Below are positions 1-6,176 of a stretch of 8,558 nucleotides of DNA, in pieces. The first letter of the stretch is position 1; every line of letters starts with the position of its first letter. A model generated the notes under the pieces. The model made no database searches, was not told where the DNA came from, and worked only from the letters and a program-made list of their open reading frames with translations. The position numbers and the translations under genes are program-made. The DNA comes from Christensenella sp. UBA5327 (GTDB taxonomy: Bacteria; Bacillota; Clostridia; Christensenellales; Aristaeellaceae). The DNA lies in the NCBI GenBank assembly GCA_002411105.1, contig DHQX01000023.1, positions 115,542 through 124,099 of the forward strand, in the 5' to 3' direction.

Positions 1-702
1 CAGAATAAAACCTATAAGATGCCTCACGAACTGTCGGGCGGCGAACAGCAGCGGGTGGCCATCGCCCGGGCGCTGGTGAAAAACCCCAACCTGCTGCTGC
101 TGGATGAGCCGCTGTCAAACCTGGACGCCCGGCTACGGCTTGAAATGCGCGAGGAGATTCGCCGCATCCAGCAGGAAACCCGGGTGACCACGGTGTTTGT
201 CACCCACGACCAGGAGGAGGCCATGAGCATCTCCGACAAGATCGTGCTGATGAACGCCGGCAGGCTCCAGCAGGAGGCGGAGCCCCAGACGCTGTATAAC
301 GAGCCCCGGAACCAGTTTGTGGCGGACTTTTTGGGCACGCCACCCATCAACCACCTACCGGGCCGGATGTCAGGGGGCGTTTTCACCCTGGCGGGCGGCC
401 AGGCCAGCTTCCCCTTCCCCAGGGGGGCAGGGGCGCCGGAAGGGCGGGATTTGATCCTGGCGGTGCGCTCTGAAAGCGCCCATGTGCCGGATCCTGATGA
501 GCCGGCCCTGTTTGAAGCGCGGGTGGAGAGCGTTTACGCCATGGGCAAGGAGGTGCTGGGCTATTTTGACATCGGCGGGCACAGCTTCCGTGCCTACCTG
601 GAGGGAGACCTCTTGCCCCGTCCGGGGACCGCACTGCCCATCGCCTTTAAGAACCGGGGCGCGTTCCTGTTTGACAAGGAAACCGGGGAGCGCTACCTAT
701 GA
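1..702 (+). CDS. ABC sugar-type importer ATPase (MalK/UgpC/MsmX-like), 5' partial
   Basis: This is the nucleotide-binding subunit of a carbohydrate-type ABC importer; it hydrolyses ATP on the cytoplasmic side to power the two permeases encoded next. The frame is open to base 1, so the start lies outside the window; the ATG at 19 is internal (codons for QNKTYK precede it). Visible are the ABC signature LSGGEQQR, the Walker B stretch LLLLDEP followed by the D-loop (SNLDARLR), and the H-loop (FVTHDQEEAMS). After these comes a C-terminal regulatory segment of about 120 residues starting near FLGTPP, as in MalK/UgpC-type proteins. Family members run to about 360 residues, so roughly the first 130, including Walker A, are missing. 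The stop overlaps the next start in ATGA (699-702), implying translational coupling. The family is certain. The substrate cannot be told from this subunit; sugars, oligosaccharides and glycerol-phosphate are all possible. Confidence 0.95.
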   Translation, partial: QNKTYKMPHELSGGEQQRVAIARALVKNPNLLLLDEPLSNLDARLRLEMREEIRRIQQETRVTTVFVTHDQEEAMSISDKIVLMNAGRLQQEAEPQTLYNEPRNQFVADFLGTPPINHLPGRMSGGVFTLAGGQASFPFPRGAGAPEGRDLILAVRSESAHVPDPDEPALFEARVESVYAMGKEVLGYFDIGGHSFRAYLEGDLLPRPGTALPIAFKNRGAFLFDKETGERYL

Positions 703-1613
703 GCCGGAAAGCGGAAAAAAAGTACGCATACCGTGACCGGCCGGTGCTCCGGGCGCTGGAGCCGCTGGCTTATCTGGCCCCCTTTCTGGCGGCGGTGGCG
801 GTGTTCACACTCTACCCGGTCATCAATGTGGTGATGATGAGCTTCAAAGAGGGCTACCGCATGCTCACCGGTGCCTATGACCAGGTGGGCTTTGGCAACT
901 ATGCCTACGTGCTGGGGGACCGCTACTTCATCAGCGCCCTTCGCAACACCTCGCTGTATGTGGCGGTGGTGGTGCCGCTTTCCACGGTGCTGTCCATCCT
1001 CATCGCCAACCTTCTAAACCGCAAGGTGAAGGGCATGGCCCTGTTCCAGACCGCCTATTTCATGCCCATGGTCACCTCGGTGACGGCGGCGGGGCTGGCC
1101 TGGAAGTTCATGTTCAGCCGGGACTTTGGCGTGATCAACCAGATCCTCTCCTGGTTTGGGGTGGGGAAGATCAACTGGCTGCAGGCACCGGAGTGGAGCC
1201 TGTGGGCGCTGATCATCTACGGGGTGTGGAGCATTTTGCCCTTCACCATCATCCTCATGCTCTCGGGCCTTCAGAACATCGATGAGACCTACTACACCGC
1301 CGCCCGGGTGGACGGCGCAAAAAGCGGGCGCATTTTCTTCCGGATCACCGTGCCCATGCTGGCCCCCACCATCGGCCTGGTGCTGACCATCAACACCATC
1401 TCCACCTCCAAGGTCTTCAACGAGATTTTTCCGCTCTTCAACGGCCGCCCCGGCCCCAGCTATAATCTGTATACGGTGGTGTACTATATCTATGACCAGT
1501 TCTATATCAAGTGGAAGCTGGGGCGGGCGGCAGCCGCGGCCATGATCCTGTTTCTGATTATCTTTGTGGTCACCATGCTTCAGCAGGTGATCCAGCGCAG
1601 ATGGAGCCTGTGA
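699..1613 (+). CDS. ABC sugar-type importer permease, MalF/UgpA-like
   Basis: This is the first membrane subunit of the importer (304 residues, normal for CUT1 MalF/UgpA/LacF-type permeases). About six hydrophobic helices are visible, near residues 22-48, 85-107, 113-140, 166-190, 218-243 and 277-296. The cytoplasmic EAA loop that docks on the ATPase lies at about 195-223, with core AARVDGA (201-207) and a closing I-x-V-P. The usual glutamate of EAA is replaced by threonine (TAA). The start ATG overlaps the ATPase stop by four bases, which fixes this start. The second permease follows after a 1-base gap. Two unlike permeases with one ATPase is the standard importer plan. A periplasmic-type binding protein is expected upstream, outside the window. 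Solute identity is not readable from the sequence. Confidence 0.95.
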   Translation: MSRKAEKKYAYRDRPVLRALEPLAYLAPFLAAVAVFTLYPVINVVMMSFKEGYRMLTGAYDQVGFGNYAYVLGDRYFISALRNTSLYVAVVVPLSTVLSILIANLLNRKVKGMALFQTAYFMPMVTSVTAAGLAWKFMFSRDFGVINQILSWFGVGKINWLQAPEWSLWALIIYGVWSILPFTIILMLSGLQNIDETYYTAARVDGAKSGRIFFRITVPMLAPTIGLVLTINTISTSKVFNEIFPLFNGRPGPSYNLYTVVYYIYDQFYIKWKLGRAAAAAMILFLIIFVVTMLQQVIQRRWSL

Positions 1614-1614
1614 G

Positions 1615-2490
1615 ATGACTGCGAAAGAATTTGCCGGTCAGCGCGAGGGCTTGGCCCGTGCCCACCGCCTGCGCGCGGGGCTTGCCCGGGCGGGGCTGTA
1701 TGTCTTCCTGGCGCTGGGCGCCGGGGTGATGCTGTTTCCCTTTTTCTGGATGTTCTCCTCCGCCTTCAAGACCGCCCAGGAGGTGGCCACCTTCCCGCCC
1801 CGGTGGCTGCCGGCCAGCCTCAGCCTGCGCAATTTCGCCATCGCCTTTGAAAAAGCGCCCTTTGCGGTGTATTTTTTCAATTCGGTCGTGATCACCACCG
1901 CCAGCGTTGTGGGCACGGGGCTGGTCACCATCCTGGCCTCCTTTGCCTTTTCCCGGCTGAAGTTCAAGGGGCGGGATCTGGTGTTCACCCTGCTTTTGGC
2001 GCTGATGATGATCCCCTTTGAGATGCTGGTCATTACCAACTATGAGACCATCGCCGCCTGGAAGCTGATCGATACCCGCACGGCGCTGGTGCTGCCCTTT
2101 TTGGGCAGCATTTTCTATACCTATATCCTGCGCAATTTCTTCATCTCCATCCCCGACGGGCTTTACTGGTCGGCCCGGGTGGACGGGGCCAGCAACTGGA
2201 AATACCTCTGGAAGGTGATGGTGCCCATCGCAAAGCCCGCGCTCACCACCATCATCCTCTTAAACGCCATCGCCTCCTGGAACTCTTTCATGTGGCCGAT
2301 GCTGGTCATCAACTCCACCCCCAGGCGGACCCTGCCCCTGGGGCTGTATACCTTCATGACCGAAGGGGGCATGCACTTTGAGCTGCTCATGGCCGCCTCC
2401 ACCGTGGTGGTGTTGCCCATCATCGTGCTGTTCCTGTTTGCCCGCAAGCAGATCGTGGGGGGCGTGGCCCGGGGCGGGCTGAAGGGATAG
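1615..2490 (+). CDS. ABC sugar-type importer permease, MalG/UgpE-like
   Basis: This is the second membrane subunit of the importer (291 residues), pairing with the preceding permease. It has a short basic N-terminus and a first helix at about 25-48. Further helices lie near 86-111, 121-141, 155-173, 205-230 and 259-277. The EAA-type loop is at about 183-208 with core ARVDGA (187-192) and the closing VPIAKPA; as in the partner subunit, the exact EAA triplet is degenerate (WSA). The SWNSFMWPML stretch (221-230) and the C-terminal basic GG-rich tail are typical of MalG/UgpE-type permeases. The ATG comes one base after the previous stop, so translation is probably coupled. This is the last gene of the operon: a separate promoter begins 40 bases downstream. 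No binding protein, hydrolase or regulator of this transporter is visible after it. Confidence 0.95.
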   Translation: MTAKEFAGQREGLARAHRLRAGLARAGLYVFLALGAGVMLFPFFWMFSSAFKTAQEVATFPPRWLPASLSLRNFAIAFEKAPFAVYFFNSVVITTASVVGTGLVTILASFAFSRLKFKGRDLVFTLLLALMMIPFEMLVITNYETIAAWKLIDTRTALVLPFLGSIFYTYILRNFFISIPDGLYWSARVDGASNWKYLWKVMVPIAKPALTTIILLNAIASWNSFMWPMLVINSTPRRTLPLGLYTFMTEGGMHFELLMAASTVVVLPIIVLFLFARKQIVGGVARGGLKG

Positions 2491-2526
2491 CGGGTTTCCA
2501 GCCTGGGGGAAATAATTTGCAAAGCG

Positions 2527-2549
2527 CGCTTGACATAAAATGACAAGCG
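2527..2549 (+). promoter_or_regulatory. Imperfect palindrome over the -35 box (candidate operator)
   Basis: CGCTTG and CAAGCG form perfect outer arms, with CAT/ATG inside them; 9 of 11 symmetric pairs match around a centre at 2538. The left arm contains the start of the -35 hexamer. The arm sequence differs from the palindrome at 2563-2582, so it may be a second type of operator. Confidence 0.5.
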
Positions 2550-2558
2550 TTCTATTCT
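2530..2558 (+). promoter_or_regulatory. Sigma-A promoter of the XRE/membrane-protein unit
   Basis: A perfect -35 TTGACA (2530-2535), a 17-base spacer and a -10 TATTCT (2553-2558) precede the small XRE gene; the start of transcription would be near 2565. The -35 is covered by one palindrome and the predicted start by another, so the promoter is likely repressed in some state. Confidence 0.82.
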
Positions 2559-2562
2559 TTTT

Positions 2563-2582
2563 ATGCAAAGTGAACTTTGCAT
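2563..2582 (+). promoter_or_regulatory. Perfect palindrome at the transcription start (candidate XRE operator)
   Basis: ATGCAAAG and CTTTGCAT are exact inverted repeats separated by TGAA, starting 5 bases after the -10 box and ending 3 bases before the first possible TTG start codon. A further copy of the TGCAAAG half-site lies at 2518-2524, within the self-complementary TTTGCAAA. The position and repeated half-sites suit an autorepression operator for the XRE protein encoded next. In RNA the same bases could form an 8-bp hairpin, but no U-tract follows, so it is not a normal terminator. Confidence 0.6.
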
Positions 2583-2585
2583 TAA

Positions 2586-2822
2586 TTGGCGGAGGTGAGT
2601 CAGGTTAAAAACAGGATCAAGGATCTGCGCAAGGCGCACAAGCTGACCCAAGAGGAGCTGGCCATGGCCGTGGGCACCACCCGGCAGACCATCACCTCCA
2701 TCGAGGTGGGGAAGTACACAGCCTCCCTGCCGCTGGCCTACCGCATCGCCCGGCACTTCGGGCTGGCGATTCAAGAGGTGTTCGATTTCTCACAGGAGGA
2801 GGGCAACCATGGAGCAGTTTAA
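2586..2822 (+). CDS. Small XRE-family helix-turn-helix regulator (start uncertain)
   Basis: This is a DNA-binding transcription regulator of the short XRE/Cro-CI class (YozG-like, usually 65-75 residues with no extra domain). In the 78-codon reading, residues 10-60 form the HTH domain: LTQEELAMAVG gives helices 1-2, TTRQTITSIEVGKY gives the recognition helix and following turn, and SLPLAYRIARHFG follows. Homologues commonly begin with MKNRIK. Here that position is GTT (2604-2606), five bases after an excellent ribosome site GGAGGTGA (2591-2598), but GTT is not a normal start. The in-frame options TTG 2586 and GTG 2595 lie before or inside that site. The coordinates use TTG; the true N-terminus is unresolved. 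The gene overlaps the next one by 14 bases. Such regulators usually repress their own operon, and palindromes lie on its promoter. Confidence 0.88.
   Translation: MAEVSQVKNRIKDLRKAHKLTQEELAMAVGTTRQTITSIEVGKYTASLPLAYRIARHFGLAIQEVFDFSQEEGNHGAV
2591..2598 (+). promoter_or_regulatory. Ribosome binding site that conflicts with the annotated XRE start
   Basis: GGAGGTGA is a near-perfect anti-16S match. It lies inside the open frame rather than ahead of the TTG (2586) or GTG (2595) candidates. Normal spacing points to codon 2604-2606, which is GTT. Confidence 0.6.
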
Positions 2823-3261
2823 GAAGGAACTGGACAGACGGGTGAAGTGGGGCAGGGCCGCCGCCATCATCGCGGCCATTCTCAGCGTGCTGACGACCTT
2901 TGTGTTCAAGCCCACGGAAAATGCAGCCTCGGATTTGGTGCTGGGCTTTGTCCAGGGCGCCGCCATGGGCTTGGCCCTGGTGGCGGTCGGCTATATGATC
3001 CAGGCCATGCGCGTGCGCAGGGCCGCCAACAGCCAGGAGCTGATGGAAAAGCTCTACCGGGAGGAGCAAGACGAGCGCCAGGCCTTTATCAGAAGCAAGG
3101 CCGGCTACCCTGCCATGACCATTGGTGCCGCCACCCTGGTGTGCGCTGGCGCCGTCCTGGCCTTTTTTGAGCGCACGGTGAGCATGGCGGTGATGGCCAG
3201 CGGCATATTCATGATCGTCTACCAACTGCTGGTGAAGCTTTACTACAGCAGGAAATACTGA
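2809..3261 (+). CDS. Four-helix membrane protein paired with the XRE regulator
   Basis: This is a 150-residue integral membrane protein of unknown function. Hydrophobic helices are seen at about 16-33, 43-66, 102-120 and 124-145. Between helices 2 and 3 lies a charged cytoplasmic-type segment (67-99) with the stretch REEQDERQAFIRSKAG. The pattern E-x-DER...I..KAG followed by two helices resembles the small DUF2178/DUF6442-like membrane proteins often coded beside small XRE regulators; that family link is from memory and tentative. The ribosome site AGGAGG (2794-2799) is well placed before ATG 2809, and the gene begins inside the end of the regulator gene, so the two are co-translated. No enzyme motif is visible. 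A role as a sensor, an immunity-type protein or a regulator's anchor is possible but cannot be chosen from sequence. Confidence 0.88.
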   Translation: MEQFKKELDRRVKWGRAAAIIAAILSVLTTFVFKPTENAASDLVLGFVQGAAMGLALVAVGYMIQAMRVRRAANSQELMEKLYREEQDERQAFIRSKAGYPAMTIGAATLVCAGAVLAFFERTVSMAVMASGIFMIVYQLLVKLYYSRKY

Positions 3262-3305
3262 GGGCCTGTTGTGGGAGAAGAGGAAGAGCATACGAAGCTC
3301 CGATC

Positions 3306-3330
3306 GGGCCATCGCAAAAGGCGGTGGCCC
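3306..3330 (+). terminator. Terminator-like hairpin between convergent genes
   Basis: GGGCCATCGC and GCGGTGGCCC form a 10-bp stem with one T-G wobble and loop AAAAG. It lies 45 bases after the membrane-protein stop and 5 bases beyond the stop of the convergent hydrolase gene. The plus-strand tail is only mildly T-rich (TTGATTAT) and the minus-strand side has no T-run. It best serves the plus-strand unit, perhaps with help from Rho, and may also protect the 3' end of the opposite transcript. Confidence 0.5.
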
Positions 3331-3334
3331 TTGA

Positions 3335-4015
3335 TTATGACAGCCTCAGCCCGGGCAGCGCCTGCCGGACGGCCTGCGCGATGAGCTGCTGGCCTTTGCC
3401 ATTGGGGTGCATGCCATCCACGCACAGGCAATCCGGGAAGTCATCGGCGGCCAGAAAGGCGTCCCTCAGGTCAAACAGCCGGCAGCGGGTGAGCCGGGCC
3501 GTGCGGTAGACCGCGGTGGCGTAGCGCTCCTGCCAGCGGTAGATGTGCTGGACATCCCCCAGGAAGCGCAGGATGACCTGGGGATCAAGCCCCTTGGACA
3601 CCCAGGCGAAGAAACGCTGGGCTTCAAGGGGCGGCGGGGAGACCAGGATGGGGGTCTTGCCCCGCTGCCGCACCAGGCGCACAAACTGGTGCAGCCCCTT
3701 TTCAAAGGCTTCAATCGGCACCTTGGGGCTGTGGGGGCGGGAGGGATCCTCTGACACCGCGGCCCAGTCCATGTTGCAGTCGTTGCCGCCAAACTGGATG
3801 GCGACGGCCTGGGCGGGGGTGTCGGGGCTGTCCGCGAAGTCCGCCAGCCCCTCGGACAGGGTGGCGCCAAAGCGGGCATGGTTCAGGATATCCACCGTCT
3901 GGTCCTCTAGCAGCATCTCCTGGTAGTTGGGCTTGATCACCGCGTAGCGGCCCCGACCCTCGTCAAAGCCCACCGCCCGGCCGATGGAATCCCCCCAGAG
4001 CGCCAGCTTGATCAT
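3335..4015 (-). CDS. SGNH/GDSL-type hydrolase
   Basis: This is a 226-residue esterase/lipase-like enzyme of the SGNH fold, expected to cleave an ester (acetyl, acyl or similar). The conserved blocks are present: GDS with nucleophile Ser10 (8-10), oxyanion Gly50 (ARFG), GGND with Asn78 (76-79), and DGMHPN with catalytic Asp200 and His203. There is no signal peptide or membrane helix, so it should act in the cytoplasm. ATG 4015 is chosen because a GGGGGA ribosome site sits about 7 bases ahead and the GDS block falls at its usual distance from the N-terminus; the frame stays open to 4129, but a promoter lies in that extension. It has its own consensus promoter and is divergent from the TauE-family gene. 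The substrate is unknown; carbohydrate deacetylation is one option. Confidence 0.92.
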   Translation of the reverse strand: MIKLALWGDSIGRAVGFDEGRGRYAVIKPNYQEMLLEDQTVDILNHARFGATLSEGLADFADSPDTPAQAVAIQFGGNDCNMDWAAVSEDPSRPHSPKVPIEAFEKGLHQFVRLVRQRGKTPILVSPPPLEAQRFFAWVSKGLDPQVILRFLGDVQHIYRWQERYATAVYRTARLTRCRLFDLRDAFLAADDFPDCLCVDGMHPNGKGQQLIAQAVRQALPGLRLS

Positions 4016-4045
4016 GCCTGATCCCCCTTTGCGTTTGCTGTGGCC

Positions 4046-4074
4046 AGTATAGGCCGGCGCCAAACCCCTGTCAA
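4046..4074 (-). promoter_or_regulatory. Sigma-A promoter of the SGNH hydrolase gene
   Basis: On the minus strand, TTGACA (4074-4069), a 17-base spacer and TATACT (4051-4046) make a near-consensus promoter, with the predicted start about 25 bases before the ATG at 4015. It supports that start over longer versions of the frame. Confidence 0.85.
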
Positions 4075-4097
4075 TGAAGCAGCCCCTTGTGACAGGG
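4066..4097. promoter_or_regulatory. Perfect inverted repeat across both divergent -35 boxes
   Basis: CCCTGTCA (4066-4073) and TGACAGGG (4090-4097) are exact reverse complements 16 bases apart. The left arm overlaps the -35 of the hydrolase promoter. The right arm overlaps the -35 of the TauE-family promoter. The 24-base arm spacing is near two helical turns or slightly over, compatible with a dimeric regulator acting on both genes. Confidence 0.5.
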
Positions 4098-4115
4098 TCG
4101 GCTCTGTGATAGGAT
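4087..4115 (+). promoter_or_regulatory. Candidate promoter of the TauE/SafE-family gene
   Basis: TTGTGA (4087-4092), a 17-base spacer and TAGGAT (4110-4115) give a moderate sigma-A match. The predicted start near 4122 lies downstream of the ATG at 4116, so that ATG cannot be the start if this promoter is used. Confidence 0.55.
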
Positions 4116-4142
4116 ATGCCAATCATCACTGAGGCAGGGATT

Positions 4143-4916
4143 ATGATTTCGCTGAGTTTTCAGGCCTATCTGATCGTGTTCCCCCTGGTGTTCCTGGGCG
4201 GGTTCATTGATTCCATTGCGGGGGGCGGAGGGCTGCTGACGCTGCCGGCCTATTATCTGGCGGGCCTTGACCCGGCCTGGGCGGGGGGCAGCAACAAGAT
4301 GTCTGCCGTGTTTGGCACGGCGGTGGCGGCCGGGAAATACATCAAAAAAGGCCATGTGGACTGGCGTTGCGGTATCGCCTCGCTTTTGGGCTCGGTGCCG
4401 GGGGCTGCCATGGGCTCCTGGCTGCTCACCGTTTTGCCGGGGCAGTATGTGAAGACCGGCGTGCTGCTGGCGCTGCCCCTGGTGGCTTTCTTTGTGATCC
4501 GGAAGAAGGACCTGAGCGTCTCCCGGGCGCTGGTGCCGGAGCGCTTCAGCCTGCCCGCCAGCTTTCTGATCGGGCTTCTCATAGGCTCCTATGACGGGCT
4601 GGTGGGGCCGGGCACGGGCACCTTTTTGATGCTGTGCTATGTGTCACTCCTGGGGATGCCGGCGCTGTCAGCCTCGGGCACCGCGCGGCTTGTCAACCTG
4701 GGCAGCAACCTGGGCAGCGCCATCACCATGATCTTAGCGGGCAGGGTGATGTATGCCCTGGCCCTGCCGGCGGCGCTGTTTAGCATCCTGGGCAACGCCC
4801 TGGGCGCAAATCTGGCCATCAAAAAAGGAGCGCCCTTCATCCGGGTGCTGCTCCTTTTGGTGTTGGGGATGCTGCTGGCGGCCCTGGGCTGGGACGTGGT
4901 TCAGGGGCTGAAATAA
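4143..4916 (+). CDS. TauE/SafE (TSUP, formerly DUF81) family membrane permease
   Basis: This is a 257-residue integral membrane protein of the sulfite/sulfoacetate exporter family; members move small anions such as sulfite, sulfoacetate or other sulfur and organic anions. The family's two-repeat structure is visible. The first repeat has GGFIDSIAGGGGLLTLPA (19-36), then SNKMSAVFGTAVAAGKY (50-66). The second has GSYDGLVGPGTGTF (148-161), then SGTARLVNLGSNLGSA (178-193). About eight helices cover most of the protein. The start at 4143 is preferred: a GAGGCAGGGA ribosome site lies just ahead, whereas ATG 4116 sits on the promoter and has none. The gene is divergent from the SGNH hydrolase, and its stop abuts the convergent DUF2130 stop. 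The real substrate cannot be inferred; no taurine, sulfite or sulfur-assimilation gene is nearby. Confidence 0.93.
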   Translation: MISLSFQAYLIVFPLVFLGGFIDSIAGGGGLLTLPAYYLAGLDPAWAGGSNKMSAVFGTAVAAGKYIKKGHVDWRCGIASLLGSVPGAAMGSWLLTVLPGQYVKTGVLLALPLVAFFVIRKKDLSVSRALVPERFSLPASFLIGLLIGSYDGLVGPGTGTFLMLCYVSLLGMPALSASGTARLVNLGSNLGSAITMILAGRVMYALALPAALFSILGNALGANLAIKKGAPFIRVLLLLVLGMLLAALGWDVVQGLK

Positions 4917-4923
4917 TCAGCCC
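4905..4923. terminator. Hairpin formed by the abutting stop codons of two convergent genes
   Basis: GGGCTGA and TCAGCCC form a perfect 7-bp stem with loop AATAA. The TAA of the TauE-family gene sits in the loop and the TGA of the DUF2130 gene in the stem. Neither side is followed by a T-run, so at most it is a weak or Rho-assisted bidirectional terminator. Confidence 0.4.
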
Positions 4924-6146
4924 TCACCGCCGCTGCGTGCATCAAACATGGCCTGGACTGAGGGGGCGTTTTTGGTCAGCTTTTTGATGGTCAGGTCCTC
5001 TGCCTTGTTGTTGGCCAGGCGGAGGTTGTTTTCAGAGGACAGCAGGGCCTCTTTTGTTTTTTGCAGGTGGGTGATGGTTTTGTCGATCTCATCAATCGCC
5101 TTTTTGAACCGCTCGCTGGCCAGGCGGTAGTTCCGGGCGAAACCGTCCTTGAAGGCGTTCATGTTGTCCTCAAAATGCATGAGGTCAATCTGCTGGTTTT
5201 TCACCACCTGCAGCTCCCGCTGGTATTGCAGGGAGTTCAGCGCGGCATTTCTGAGCAGGGTGATGATGGGGATGAACATCTGCGGGCGCACCACATACAT
5301 CTTCTCATACCGGTAGGACACATCCACGATGCCGCTGTTGTAAAGCTCGCTGTCGATTTCAAGCAGGGACACCAGCACCGCGTATTCACAGCCCTTGTCC
5401 CGGCGATCCTTGTCCAGCTGCTTGAAGAAGTCCTCATTTTTGCGTTTGGCGGCGGTTTCATCCATCTCGTTTTTCATCTCGAACATGATGGAGATAAATT
5501 CGATGCCGTCCACGGATTCCCGGTAGATGAAGTCGCCCTTGCTGCCGGTTTTTGCGTCGTTGTCCTTCTCAAAATAGGCGGAGGGGAACGCGGTCATCCG
5601 GATGGCGTTGAACTGGCTCAGGCAGTGCTGCTCCAGGCTTTCGCCGATCATCTTGGTGGATTGGCGGGCCTTGAAATCCTTGTAGTACTCAATCTGCTCG
5701 TCTTTTAATTTCAGCTGCCCCTCGTACTGATCCTGCAGGGACTTTTGCCGCAGCTGGCTCTCGGTTTCTTTGCTGGACAGCTGCCCTTTCAGCTGGGTGA
5801 TTTCCGTCAGCTTCTGGGACAGCTCTTTGTCCTTTGCCTGGGTGACCTCTGCCACCGCCAACTTGCGCTGGGTCTCGCTGCTGGCCACCTGTGCCTGCAG
5901 CTGCTGGATGAGGCTCTGCTTATCCATGATTTCAGCGTTTATTCTGGCGAGGGCTTTGTCATGCTCTTTTTCCTGTTCCATGCGGGCGATGCGCAGGTCG
6001 CTTTCCCTTTTTTCTGCCAGCTCGGTTTCCCGGCGCGCCAGCTCCTTTTCAAACTCCCTGTCTCTTATCTGCTGTGCAATCTGGGCATAGCCCGACTCAT
6101 CCACCTGAAATACTTCGCCGCAATGGGGGCACTTGATCTCCTGCAT
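4917..6146 (-). CDS. DUF2130 coiled-coil protein with nuclease-like core motif
   Basis: This is a 409-residue protein of the DUF2130 family, whose function is not established. The N-terminus MQEIKCPHCGEVF carries one zinc-knuckle CxxC (6-9) without a matching second pair. Residues 20-160 are rich in E, K, Q and R with heptad-like spacing, typical of a long coiled coil. The globular domain (about 161-310) includes GESLEQHC (168-175), GDFIY with Asp205, and FEMKN with E223-x-K225; this order resembles a PD-(D/E)XK nuclease active site. A second helical region (310-390) follows. ATG 6146 is preferred because homologues begin M-x-EIKCPHCG and AAGGCGG lies ahead at good spacing; the longer frame to 6206 runs into the promoter. 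It is transcribed alone, after the ferritin hairpin. There is no signal peptide. A DNA-related role is an inference from the motif. Confidence 0.9.
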   Translation of the reverse strand: MQEIKCPHCGEVFQVDESGYAQIAQQIRDREFEKELARRETELAEKRESDLRIARMEQEKEHDKALARINAEIMDKQSLIQQLQAQVASSETQRKLAVAEVTQAKDKELSQKLTEITQLKGQLSSKETESQLRQKSLQDQYEGQLKLKDEQIEYYKDFKARQSTKMIGESLEQHCLSQFNAIRMTAFPSAYFEKDNDAKTGSKGDFIYRESVDGIEFISIMFEMKNEMDETAAKRKNEDFFKQLDKDRRDKGCEYAVLVSLLEIDSELYNSGIVDVSYRYEKMYVVRPQMFIPIITLLRNAALNSLQYQRELQVVKNQQIDLMHFEDNMNAFKDGFARNYRLASERFKKAIDEIDKTITHLQKTKEALLSSENNLRLANNKAEDLTIKKLTKNAPSVQAMFDARSGGEG

Positions 6147-6176
6147 CTCCAACCGCCTTAACCGATATTTTGTCTT

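Noticed and set aside
2495..2512. Possible terminator of the ABC operon (TTTCC...GGAAA)
   Set aside because: The stem is only 5 bp with an 8-base loop and no T-run; the operon end lacks a convincing intrinsic terminator.
2163..2774. 203-codon minus-strand open frame across the permease end and XRE promoter
   Set aside because: It is antisense to well-supported genes and crosses a strong promoter; its protein is low-complexity and matches no domain.
2692..3312. 206-codon minus-strand open frame opposite the XRE/membrane-protein genes
   Set aside because: It is a His/Gly/Arg-rich antisense shadow typical of GC-rich coding DNA, without a ribosome site or domain.
4116..4142. Nine-codon N-terminal extension of the TauE-family protein from ATG 4116
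   Set aside because: This ATG directly follows the predicted -10 box and has no ribosome site; ATG 4143 has one and starts at the first helix.
5061..5708. 215-codon plus-strand open frame inside the DUF2130 gene
   Set aside because: It is antisense to a family-matching gene; hydrophobicity comes from the reverse reading of charged coiled-coil codons.
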